Shown piece by piece: positions 15,932-23,922 of a stretch of DNA of 39,748 nt. The notes beneath the pieces were generated by a model that was not told the DNA's origin, searched no databases, and saw only the letters and a list, made by a program, of their open reading frames with translations. The stretch is from contig CAJJNP010000007.1 in assembly GCA_905193145.1 (NCBI GenBank), positions 1-39,748 of the forward strand, given 5' to 3'. This DNA is from an uncultured Odoribacter sp. (GTDB lineage Bacteria; Bacteroidota; Bacteroidia; Bacteroidales; Marinifilaceae). The position numbers and the translations under genes were made by a program. How positions within the stretch are numbered: position 1 is the first letter of the stretch; the number at the start of each line of letters is the position of its first letter.

Positions 15932-17011
15932 TCACTTGGGTGCGGTCCAATAGGTGAAAATGGCAATAAATGTGTATAGAATATTCGGCAACCACACGGC
16001 TAATAACGGATTCATCCCGCCATTGGTTGCAAAAACCGTAGAAAATTGCATAAAAAGGATATAGGAGAAACTGATCAGCAGCCCGAGGCCGAGGTGAAAT
16101 CCCATTCCTCCCCGAATCTTGCGGGAGGAGATACTCACGCCGATGATGGTGAGGATAAATGTGGCAAAGGCATTGGCGACCATCTTGTATTTCTCAATCT
16201 GGAACTCGATGATGTTGGAACTACCCCTCATCTTCATGCGTTCGATATATTCGCCCAGCTCGGGATAGGTGAGCTGCTCCTTGATACGCTTGGGATTCTC
16301 GGAGAACTCCGAAGGCTGGAAAGCCATCACCGTATCGATGCGGCTGCCCGTGGTATAGGTCTCCTTCTCCCCGTCGATTTCGCGCAGTTTCCAATTGTGA
16401 ATCACCCAACGGCTGCTATCCTTGTCCCAGGTGACGCGCGAAGAGGTCAGTTTGCTGACCAGCGTATCGCCCTTGAACTGCTCGATGGCAAAATCATAGC
16501 CGATGTTGGAAGATACGGAATAAGACGACATATAAATATAGGTGCCGGGAGCTATCTGCCGGTGGATATGCTGCTCCTTGTTGGCATAACGCTTGTTCAT
16601 ATACTGCTTGTCGAACTCGATGCGCTTGCTGTTGGCATTCGGAATGACAAAAGCCGACAAAAGAAACGAAAGCACGGCAATAATCGAAGCCGAAAACAGA
16701 TAAGGCACCACAAAACGGCGGAAACTGATACCGGTGCTGAGGATTGCAATAATCTCGCTGGAATAGGCCATCTTGGAGGTGAAGAAAATCACCGAGATAA
16801 AGATAAACAGCGAAGAGAACACATTGGCGAAATAGGGGATAAAATTCTGGTAGTATCCGAAAATAATCGCCTTGACCGGCACCTCGTTCTCCAGGAACTT
16901 GCCCAACTTCTCGGAGATGTCGAACACCACGACAATACAGAGAATCAGAATCAGCGAGAAAAAGAAAGTTCCCAGGAATTTGCGGATGATATATAAATCA
17001 AGTTTCTTCAT
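15932..17011 (-). CDS. LptF/LptG-family permease (YjgP/YjgQ)
   Basis: The 359-residue inner-membrane protein has three N-terminal membrane segments (about 12-35, 55-80 and 100-125), a soluble periplasmic region (about 135-270) and three more membrane segments at the C-terminus, the canonical LptF/LptG topology. The opening MKKLDLYIIRKFLGTFFFSL and the FTSKMAYSSEIIAILSTGIS coupling-helix region fit the family. With LptB it would form the ABC transporter that extracts lipopolysaccharide from the inner membrane and passes it to LptC. Only one permease gene is present here; the partner is presumably elsewhere, as in other Bacteroidota. It follows tgt by 25 bases in the same direction. F versus G cannot be settled from sequence reading. 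Confidence 0.9.
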   Translation of the reverse strand: MKKLDLYIIRKFLGTFFFSLILILCIVVVFDISEKLGKFLENEVPVKAIIFGYYQNFIPYFANVFSSLFIFISVIFFTSKMAYSSEIIAILSTGISFRRFVVPYLFSASIIAVLSFLLSAFVIPNANSKRIEFDKQYMNKRYANKEQHIHRQIAPGTYIYMSSYSVSSNIGYDFAIEQFKGDTLVSKLTSSRVTWDKDSSRWVIHNWKLREIDGEKETYTTGSRIDTVMAFQPSEFSENPKRIKEQLTYPELGEYIERMKMRGSSNIIEFQIEKYKMVANAFATFILTIIGVSISSRKIRGGMGFHLGLGLLISFSYILFMQFSTVFATNGGMNPLLAVWLPNILYTFIAIFTYWTAPK

Positions 17012-17036
17012 GATGAAATAGAGCGTTGAACGTAAA

Positions 17037-18173
17037 CTACAGTCGTCTGGTTATCCGCGGGAGAATCCCCTTCTTCCATTCCACGAAATCGCCTTCCAGG
17101 ATATGCTTGCGTGCTTCGCGCACAAGCCAGAGATAAAACGCCAGGTTGTGGATGGAACAGATCTGGAGTCCGAGAATCTCGTCCGCCTTGATCAGGTGGC
17201 GCAGGTAAGCCTTGGAATAGTCGGTATCGACATAAGCCAGCGCCATCGGGTCGATGGAAGAAAAATCGCGGTCCCATTTCTGGTTTTTGATATTGATAGT
17301 CCCCTCAGTGGTAAAAATCATTCCGTTGCGGCCATTGCGGGTCGGCATCACACAATCGAACATATCGACGCCCCGCTCGATACCTTCGAGGATATTCTCG
17401 GGCGTGCCCACCCCCATGAGGTAGCGCGGCTTATCCTTAGGCAGGATACGGTTGACCACCTCAATCATGGCATACATATCCTCTGCCGGCTCCCCTACAG
17501 CCAGTCCGCCGATGGCATATCCTGCCCGGTTGAGCGACACGGCATGCTCTGCCGAACGTTCGCGGAGGTCGCGATAGACACATCCCTGCACAATGGGGAA
17601 AAGATTCTGCTCGTAGCCGTAGAGCGGCTCGGTGGAATCAAAGCGCTTCACGCAGCGTTCGAGCCAGCGCATGGTCAGTTCGAGCGATGATTTGGCATAT
17701 TTATAATCACTGGTTCCCGGCGGACACTCGTCGAAAGCCATGATGATATCGGCACCGATGCGACGCTGGATATCCATCACCCCTTCCGGCGTGAACAGAT
17801 GCTTCGAGCCGTCGATGTGCGAACGGAAAGTGACCCCCTCTTCGGTAATCTTCCGCCCGGTGTCCGTAAGCGAAAACACCTGGAATCCGCCACTGTCGGT
17901 GAGGATGGGGCGATCCCAGCCGTTGAACTTGTGCAATCCGCCTGCCGCCTGCAGAATCTCCGTACCGGGACGCAGGTAGAGGTGGTAGGTGTTGCCCAGG
18001 ATAATCTCGGCACGGATATCCTCCTTCAGCTCGCGCATGTGTACCGCCTTGACCGAGCCGACGGTGCCCACCGGCATAAAAATCGGAGTGTGAATCTCCC
18101 CATGCGCCGTAGTCAAAACACCACAGCGAGCCTCACTGTTCTTATCCTTTGCCAAAAGAGTATATTGCATCAT
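17037..18173 (-). CDS. tgt: tRNA-guanine transglycosylase lacking zinc cysteines
   Basis: The 378-residue enzyme should exchange guanine 34 for a queuosine precursor in tRNAs with GUN anticodons. The general acid/base and nucleophile regions are present: ILTDSGGFQVFSL (about 90-102) and MFDCVMPTRNGRNG with the nucleophilic Asp. In E. coli Tgt zinc is bound by C302, C304, C307 and H333. The aligned positions here are A311, A313, D316 and H342, in the segment DPMALAYVDTDYSKAYLRHL, so all three cysteines are lost while His stays. The remainder of the fold aligns without gaps. ATGs at 18173 and 18170 are both possible starts. A strong promoter lies just upstream and lptG follows, so tgt heads this operon. 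Confidence 0.93.
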   Translation of the reverse strand: MMQYTLLAKDKNSEARCGVLTTAHGEIHTPIFMPVGTVGSVKAVHMRELKEDIRAEIILGNTYHLYLRPGTEILQAAGGLHKFNGWDRPILTDSGGFQVFSLTDTGRKITEEGVTFRSHIDGSKHLFTPEGVMDIQRRIGADIIMAFDECPPGTSDYKYAKSSLELTMRWLERCVKRFDSTEPLYGYEQNLFPIVQGCVYRDLRERSAEHAVSLNRAGYAIGGLAVGEPAEDMYAMIEVVNRILPKDKPRYLMGVGTPENILEGIERGVDMFDCVMPTRNGRNGMIFTTEGTINIKNQKWDRDFSSIDPMALAYVDTDYSKAYLRHLIKADEILGLQICSIHNLAFYLWLVREARKHILEGDFVEWKKGILPRITRRL

Positions 18174-18201
18174 ATTCTATAAACCCGCTTAAATTAGACG
18201 G

Positions 18202-18231
18202 CAAAGGTAATAAAACCAAACGAATTGCAAA
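18202..18231 (-). promoter_or_regulatory. Promoter of the tgt-lptG-rluB-wzz unit
   Basis: On the minus strand the -33 TTTG (18228-18231) and the -7 TACCTTTG (18202-18209) are separated by 18 bases. The tgt ATG follows about 30 bases downstream. Confidence 0.75.
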
Positions 18232-18269
18232 ACAGATACCTCATAATGCAATGAAATCTCATGCAAACA

Positions 18270-18301
18270 TTTGCAAAAGCAAGTTTTTTTTTAAACCTTT
18301 G
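18270..18301 (+). promoter_or_regulatory. Promoter of the dipeptidyl peptidase gene
   Basis: TTTG at 18270-18273 and AACCTTTG at 18294-18301 (one mismatch to TAnnTTTG) are 20 bases apart. The predicted start near 18308 lies downstream of the ATG at 18261, supporting translation from 18339. Confidence 0.6.
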
Positions 18302-18338
18302 GGGACGGAAAATAAATAAAAAAAGAAGACAATTAGAC

Positions 18339-20543
18339 ATGAAAAGATTTAGTGGAATGCTATTGCTGGTTGTACTGGCGTGCTGCCAAGTATTTGCACA
18401 GGACAAGCAGTTGAGTTTGAATGATTTTTTTGTTACCGGGACTTTCCGTACCCAGGGAGTACAGGGATTGCGCTCCATGAATGACGGCGAACACTACACC
18501 GTAGTGGAAGGCGGAGGCAAACGCATTGTAAAATACAGCTACAAGACGGGGCTGCCGGTGGGCGAGCTGATCGATTTGTCAAAAATCGAAAACTGCCCCA
18601 TCCAATACATCGAAGACTACACCTTCAATGCAAACGAAAGCCGACTGCTGATCTGTACAAACATCCGCCCTATCTACAGACGTTCGTTCACAGCCGACTA
18701 TTATATCTATGATTTCAAGAACAAGGAGATAAAACCGCTGTCGGAAGGAGGCAGCCAACAGCTGGCCACCTTCTCACCGGACGGTCTGCGCATCGCCTTT
18801 GTCCGCAACAACAACCTCTTTATCCACGACCTCCGTTTCGGTTCGGAACGTCAGATCACCTCTGACGGCAAGTTCAACCACATCATCAACGGAGCGCCGG
18901 ACTGGGTGTATGAAGAGGAATTCACCTTCAACCGTGCCTTTGAATGGGCTCCGGACGGATCCGCCCTCGCCTATATCAAATTTGACGAGAGCGAAGTGCG
19001 CGAGTTCCAGATGAACATGTTCGAAGGACAGAGCCCGGCACTGGAAGCCAACAAACTCTACCCTTCCAACTATACATATAAATATCCGAAAGCCGGCGAG
19101 AAAAATTCCAAAGTGTCGGTACACGTATATGATGTGAACGACCGCACTACCCTGAAAATGGATACCGGCGAGGAGGAGGATATCTATCTGCCGCGCATCC
19201 ACTGGACCAAGGATCCGAAAAAGCTGGCCATCATCCGCCTGAACCGCCATCAGAACAAGATGGAAGTGCTGCTTGCCAACGTGAAAGTGGGCACCACCAC
19301 CCCGCTCTACCGCGAGGAAAACAAATACTACATTGCCGAGAGCAACCTGGACAACCTGGTGTTCCTGGACAACGGCACCCAGTTTGTCATCACCAGCGAG
19401 AAGAGCGGCTACATGCATCTCTACCTCTATGACATGAACGGCAAAGAGAAACAGGCGCTGACCAAGGGTAATTTCGATATCATCGACTTCTACGGATACG
19501 ACCCCGTGCGCAAACTGTTCTACTACTCCTCGTATGAAGAGTCGCCCGTTGAAAAATATGTATACAGCATCAACATCAAAGGACAGAAGAAAAAACTGAC
19601 CCCGACCAAAGGCTGGAACGAAGCAAGCTTCAGCAAGACATTCAACTACTACATCAACGTGGCATCGAACACCGAGCTGCCGCCGGTGACCACCCTCTAC
19701 AATGCCAAAGGTAAAGCGGTGAGAGTGCTGGCTGAAAACAAGAAAGTAAGCGAAAAACTGCAGGACTATACTTTGTCAAAACGTGAATTTATCCAGATAC
19801 CCGCAGCAGACGGTAAAACCATGCTGAATGCCTGGATGATGAAACCGGTGAACATGGAAGCCGGCAAGAACTATCCGCTGCTGATTACCCAATACAGCGG
19901 TCCGAACTCACAGCAGGTGATGAACAAATGGAGCCTCAACTGGCTGGACTACCTGGCACAGGAGGGATTTTTCGTGGTGTGTGTAGACCCGCGCGGAACC
20001 GCAGCCCGCGGTGAGGAATTCCGCAAATGCACCTACCGCCAGCTCGGTAAAATCGAAAGCGACGACGTTATCGCTGCTGCCAAATGGCTGAGCAAACAGC
20101 CCAATGTGGACGCTGCCAACATCGGCATCTGGGGATGGAGCTTCGGCGGATTCATGTCGTCACTCTGCATCATGAAAGGCAGCGATATCTTCTCGACTGC
20201 CATCTCCATCGCACCGGTGACCAACTGGCGTTACTACGACTCCATCTACACCGAACGCTACATGCGCACTCCGGAAGAAAATGAGAGCGGCTATGACAAC
20301 AATTCACCGATGAACTACGTAGACCAACTGAAAGGCAACCTGTTGCTTTGCCACGGAACAGCGGATGACAATGTACATGTGCAGAACACCTACGAACTGG
20401 CAGAGCGTCTGGTACAGGCCAACAAACAGTTTGACATGGCCATCTACACCAACCGCAACCACAGCATCTTCGGCGGAAAGACCAGTCTGCAGCTCTACAC
20501 GAAATTCGTGAAATACCTGAAAGATCACATGCAAAAACAATAA
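18339..20543 (+). CDS. Dipeptidyl peptidase IV (S9B family), secreted/periplasmic
   Basis: From the ATG at 18339 the product has 734 residues with a signal peptide (MKRFSGMLLLVVLACCQVFAQ). The N-terminal beta-propeller contains the DWVYEEEF segment, the Glu-Glu pair that binds the substrate amino terminus and marks DPP IV over other S9 peptidases. The C-terminal hydrolase has GWSFGGF with S601, TADDN with D676/D677, and H708 in NRNHSIF. It should release Xaa-Pro or Xaa-Ala dipeptides from peptides. The longer frame from 18261 would put a charged stretch before the signal and is upstream of the predicted transcript start. A dipeptidase gene follows after 17 bases, suggesting a peptide-use operon. 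Gut Bacteroides DPP IV enzymes are known to act on host incretin peptides. Confidence 0.95.
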   Translation: MKRFSGMLLLVVLACCQVFAQDKQLSLNDFFVTGTFRTQGVQGLRSMNDGEHYTVVEGGGKRIVKYSYKTGLPVGELIDLSKIENCPIQYIEDYTFNANESRLLICTNIRPIYRRSFTADYYIYDFKNKEIKPLSEGGSQQLATFSPDGLRIAFVRNNNLFIHDLRFGSERQITSDGKFNHIINGAPDWVYEEEFTFNRAFEWAPDGSALAYIKFDESEVREFQMNMFEGQSPALEANKLYPSNYTYKYPKAGEKNSKVSVHVYDVNDRTTLKMDTGEEEDIYLPRIHWTKDPKKLAIIRLNRHQNKMEVLLANVKVGTTTPLYREENKYYIAESNLDNLVFLDNGTQFVITSEKSGYMHLYLYDMNGKEKQALTKGNFDIIDFYGYDPVRKLFYYSSYEESPVEKYVYSINIKGQKKKLTPTKGWNEASFSKTFNYYINVASNTELPPVTTLYNAKGKAVRVLAENKKVSEKLQDYTLSKREFIQIPAADGKTMLNAWMMKPVNMEAGKNYPLLITQYSGPNSQQVMNKWSLNWLDYLAQEGFFVVCVDPRGTAARGEEFRKCTYRQLGKIESDDVIAAAKWLSKQPNVDAANIGIWGWSFGGFMSSLCIMKGSDIFSTAISIAPVTNWRYYDSIYTERYMRTPEENESGYDNNSPMNYVDQLKGNLLLCHGTADDNVHVQNTYELAERLVQANKQFDMAIYTNRNHSIFGGKTSLQLYTKFVKYLKDHMQKQ

Positions 20544-20560
20544 ATCTAAAATATAGAAAA

Positions 20561-22024
20561 ATGAGTACTACAATCAAAGATTTACAGCCCAAAGCCATTT
20601 GGGAAAACTTTTACAAGCTGACACAAGTGCCCCGTCCCTCCAACCACGAGGAAAAAGCACGCAAATTCATGCTGGAATGGGCAAAAGAAAACCATATCGA
20701 GGCTTTCATGGATGAAGCCGGAAACATCATCATGCGCAAAGGTGCCACTCCGGGAATGGAAAACCGCAAGGGAGTAATCCTGCAGGGCCACCTGGACATG
20801 GTGCCCCAGAAAAACGAGGATACCGTTCACGATTTCCAGAACGACCCGATACAGACCTACATTGACGGCGAATGGGTGCGTGCAAAGGGTACGACCCTGG
20901 GAGCTGACAACGGTATGGGTGTGGCAGCCGGTATGGCTATCCTGACATCTACCGACATTCCTCACGGACCGGTGGAAGTGTTGATCACCGCAACCGAAGA
21001 GACCGGTATGGACGGAGCCAACGGACTGAAACCGGGCTTGCTGAACGGCGATATCCTATTGAACCTCGACTCAGAGACTGAAGGCGAACTGTACGTAGGA
21101 TGTGCCGGCGGTATCGACTTCTCGGCATCGTTCCAATACAAAGAAGAGGCAGTGCCGGCAGGCATGGCAGCTTTCCGTCTGGCCATCAAGGGGCTGAAAG
21201 GCGGACACTCCGGAATGGACATCAATCTGGGCCGCGGCAACTCCAACAAACTGCTGTTCCGCTTCCTGAAGACCTATGCGAAAGACCTGGGTCTGCGCAT
21301 CGCCAATATTTTAGGCGGTTCACTGCGCAATGCCATCCCGCGTGAGTCGTTTGCCACCGTTGTATTGCCGGCAGAAAACGCAGAGAAACTGCAGGCAGCC
21401 GTGAAAGAGGCCGAGGCTATCTTCCAGGCAGAGCTGAGCGCCAAAGAACCGACCCTGAGCGTAAGCGCAGAGGCTACCGAAATGCCATCGTTCGTCATTG
21501 ACAGCTGCAGCCAGTTCCGCATCACCAACGCTATCCTGGCTTGTCCGAACGGACCGGTACGCATGATCGACTCCATGCCGGGCACCGTAGAGACCTCCAA
21601 CAATCTGGCCATTGTACAGAGCAAAGACGGCAAAATCATCGTGAAGAGCTTGCTTCGTTCATCTGTAGAGACAGCCAAAGATGCCCTGGCTCAGTCAATC
21701 CGTGCCGTATTCGAGCTGGCAGAAGCTGATGAAATCAACTTCGAAGGCGGATATCCGGGCTGGAAACCGAATCCGGATTCAGCCATCCTGAACGAGATGC
21801 AGGAAATCTACGAAAAGATGTATGGCACCCGTCCTGCCATCATGGCCATCCATGCCGGACTGGAATGCGGTATTTTAGGTTCGAAATATCCGAACTGGGA
21901 CATGATCTCCTTCGGACCGACCCTCTGCTCACCGCACTCACCGGACGAAAGAGTAAACATCCCGTCGGTTGTGAAATTCTGGGACTACCTGAAAGAGACC
22001 TTGAAAAACATTCCGATGAAATAA
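20561..22024 (+). CDS. pepD: Cytosolic Xaa-His dipeptidase (aminoacyl-histidine dipeptidase, M20C)
   Basis: The 487-residue metallopeptidase has the M20 family dizinc ligands: GHLDMV (His, about residue 80), GADNGMG (bridging Asp), the catalytic/metal EE pair in TATEETGMDGANG (about 145-157), a D in LNLDSE, and a C-terminal His in AIHAGLECGIL. Length matches PepD (about 485). It should hydrolyse dipeptides, preferably with an unblocked N-terminus such as Xaa-His. It has no signal peptide and so would act in the cytoplasm on dipeptides, including those produced by the upstream dipeptidyl peptidase. It starts 17 bases after that gene and ends at a strong terminator, making a two-gene unit. Confidence 0.94.
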   Translation: MSTTIKDLQPKAIWENFYKLTQVPRPSNHEEKARKFMLEWAKENHIEAFMDEAGNIIMRKGATPGMENRKGVILQGHLDMVPQKNEDTVHDFQNDPIQTYIDGEWVRAKGTTLGADNGMGVAAGMAILTSTDIPHGPVEVLITATEETGMDGANGLKPGLLNGDILLNLDSETEGELYVGCAGGIDFSASFQYKEEAVPAGMAAFRLAIKGLKGGHSGMDINLGRGNSNKLLFRFLKTYAKDLGLRIANILGGSLRNAIPRESFATVVLPAENAEKLQAAVKEAEAIFQAELSAKEPTLSVSAEATEMPSFVIDSCSQFRITNAILACPNGPVRMIDSMPGTVETSNNLAIVQSKDGKIIVKSLLRSSVETAKDALAQSIRAVFELAEADEINFEGGYPGWKPNPDSAILNEMQEIYEKMYGTRPAIMAIHAGLECGILGSKYPNWDMISFGPTLCSPHSPDERVNIPSVVKFWDYLKETLKNIPMK

Positions 22025-22032
22025 GAAAAAGT

Positions 22033-22063
22033 AAGGAACCGAGCTTTCGGTTCCTTTCTTTTT
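22033..22063 (+). terminator. Rho-independent terminator after pepD
   Basis: A 10-base perfect stem (22033-22042 with 22047-22056, loop GCTT) is followed by TCTTTTT. Confidence 0.9.
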
Positions 22064-22084
22064 AATAACAAATTAACAATAAAG

Positions 22085-22116
22085 TTTCGGATATTCGAGA
22101 AAAAGGAGTAACTTTG
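22085..22116 (+). promoter_or_regulatory. Promoter of the acyl-CoA synthetase gene
   Basis: The -7 box TAACTTTG is at 22109-22116. A TTTC, one mismatch from TTTG, lies at 22085-22088, 20 bases upstream. The ATG follows at 22142. Confidence 0.65.
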
Positions 22117-22141
22117 CCAACAAATTGCAACTTATAAACGA

Positions 22142-23827
22142 ATGCTCTTAAAAAAATTGACTTTACCGGAACTGCTTCAAAACAGCTGTTCCCAATTCAA
22201 GAACAATTTGTCTTTGAACTTTGTTCAAAGCGGGAAGCGAACTTATCAGGACCTATATAAGGAGGTACTCTCTATATCCAATTTTCTAGTCGCATCAGGA
22301 ATCAAGAAGGGTGATAAAGTAGCCATTCTCAGTGCCAACATGCCCAATTGGGGCATCACGCAGTTTGCCATCGCGCAAGTGGGGGCGATTGCCGTGCCTG
22401 TGTTGCCGGGATTCAGCACACCCGAAATTGAGAACATCCTGGAACACTCGGAAGCAAAGATTATCTTTGTTTCGAAGCTGCTCTACAAACTGGTAGCGGA
22501 TATACGGATGGCCACTTTGGAGAAGAAAGTGCTGATGAACACGTTCGCAGTGATACCGGAAGGTTATCCGGCAGCCGATATTGAAAAACTGGAAAACAAC
22601 ATCGACCTGAATAACCTGACTCCCCTGCCGGCTGTGGAAGTGGAAGAAGAAGACACGGCGTCTATTATCTATACCTCCGGAACAACCGGTTTTTCAAAAG
22701 GCGTGGAGCTGACACACCGCAACCTGGTGTGGGATGCGAAACAGTGCGCCACCATCCAGCCGATTGTGCCGAGCGACCGTTTTCTGAGTATCCTGCCGAT
22801 GGCTCATACTTTCGAAAACACACTGGGTCTGCTGCTGCCGCTGATGTTCGGAGCGCAGGTGTACTATCTGGATCGGGTGCCAACCCCGAAACTGCTGGTG
22901 CCGGCAATGCAGAAAATCCGCCCGACCATGATGTTGTCGGTGCCTCTGATTATCGAAAAAATCTACAAACAACAGGTGTTGCCGAAATTCACGAGCAATG
23001 CTTTCATGAAAAAATTATACAACTTCGCCCCTACCCGGAAGCTGCTTAACCGTCTGGCGGGTAAAAAGCTGATGCAGACCTTCGGCGGAGAAATCGTATT
23101 CTTCGGAATCGGCGGTTCAAAGCTGGATCCGGTGGTGGAACGTTTTTTGCGTGAAGCCAAATTCCCGTATGCCATCGGCTACGGACTGACAGAGACCGCG
23201 CCCATGACAGCCGGTTCGGGTCCGAAACACACATTCCTGCAAGGCGTGGGTCTTGCCATGGAAGGCGTACAGATGAAAATCAACGAACCGGATGCCAACG
23301 GTCAGGGAGAAATCTGGATCAAGGGTCCCAACGTGATGAAGGGATATTATAAAAAACCGGAACTGAATAAAGAGGTGTTCAGCGAAGACGGCTGGTTCAA
23401 GACCGGCGACCTCGGCAGCATCGACCAGAAAGGACGACTGACCATCCGCGGGCGCATCAAGACCATGATACTCGGTTCGTCGGGCGAGAATATCTATCCG
23501 GAGGAGATTGAATCTATCATCAACAACTTCCGTTTCGTAAACGAATCATTGGTTGTAGAATCCAAAGGCAAGCTGGTGGCCATGGTGCACTTCAACATGG
23601 AAGAGCTGGAAAAGCAGTACCAGAAACTGAAGAGCCAGGCGGGCAACTACAAGAGCGCCGTGAGCGACTATGTCGAGGAACAGAAGAAAGAGCTGTTCAA
23701 CTATGTAAACGCACGAGTAAACAATTTCTCGAAACTGCAACTGGTGCTGGTGCAGCATGAGCCTTTTGAAAAGACTCCGACACATAAAATCAAGCGTTTC
23801 CTTTACAACAACATCAACATAAAATAG
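22142..23827 (+). CDS. AMP-dependent long-chain acyl-CoA synthetase
   Basis: The 561-residue protein has all core motifs of the ANL superfamily: the phosphate-binding loop IIYTSGTTGFSKGVELTHRN (about 175-194), YGLTETAPM, WFKTGDLGSID, the hinge GRIKTMILGSSGENIYPEEIE and the terminal lysine region KTPTHKIKRF. It should activate a fatty acid with ATP and transfer it to coenzyme A; the soluble N-terminus suggests peripheral membrane association. It resembles FadD-type synthetases and is slightly short, as is common in Bacteroides. It has its own promoter and terminator and no obvious lipid-metabolism neighbours. The acyl-chain preference cannot be read from sequence. An acyl-ACP synthetase activity is an alternative. 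Confidence 0.9.
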   Translation: MLLKKLTLPELLQNSCSQFKNNLSLNFVQSGKRTYQDLYKEVLSISNFLVASGIKKGDKVAILSANMPNWGITQFAIAQVGAIAVPVLPGFSTPEIENILEHSEAKIIFVSKLLYKLVADIRMATLEKKVLMNTFAVIPEGYPAADIEKLENNIDLNNLTPLPAVEVEEEDTASIIYTSGTTGFSKGVELTHRNLVWDAKQCATIQPIVPSDRFLSILPMAHTFENTLGLLLPLMFGAQVYYLDRVPTPKLLVPAMQKIRPTMMLSVPLIIEKIYKQQVLPKFTSNAFMKKLYNFAPTRKLLNRLAGKKLMQTFGGEIVFFGIGGSKLDPVVERFLREAKFPYAIGYGLTETAPMTAGSGPKHTFLQGVGLAMEGVQMKINEPDANGQGEIWIKGPNVMKGYYKKPELNKEVFSEDGWFKTGDLGSIDQKGRLTIRGRIKTMILGSSGENIYPEEIESIINNFRFVNESLVVESKGKLVAMVHFNMEELEKQYQKLKSQAGNYKSAVSDYVEEQKKELFNYVNARVNNFSKLQLVLVQHEPFEKTPTHKIKRFLYNNINIK

Positions 23828-23860
23828 GAACGGGAAAACGACGCACAGCGTCTCCGATAT

Positions 23861-23895
23861 AAACCTGCGTTTCTGCCAGAGGCGCAGGTTTTCTT
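23861..23895 (+). terminator. Rho-independent terminator after the acyl-CoA synthetase
   Basis: A 9-base stem (23861-23869 with 23883-23891), with a 13-base loop, is followed by a short T-rich stretch. Confidence 0.8.
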
Positions 23896-23922
23896 ATCCG
23901 TCAACATTCAATACAATCAAAT

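Noticed and set aside
18261..18338. Longer N-terminus for the dipeptidyl peptidase
   Set aside because: It would put 26 mostly basic residues before a clean signal peptide and starts upstream of the predicted transcript start.
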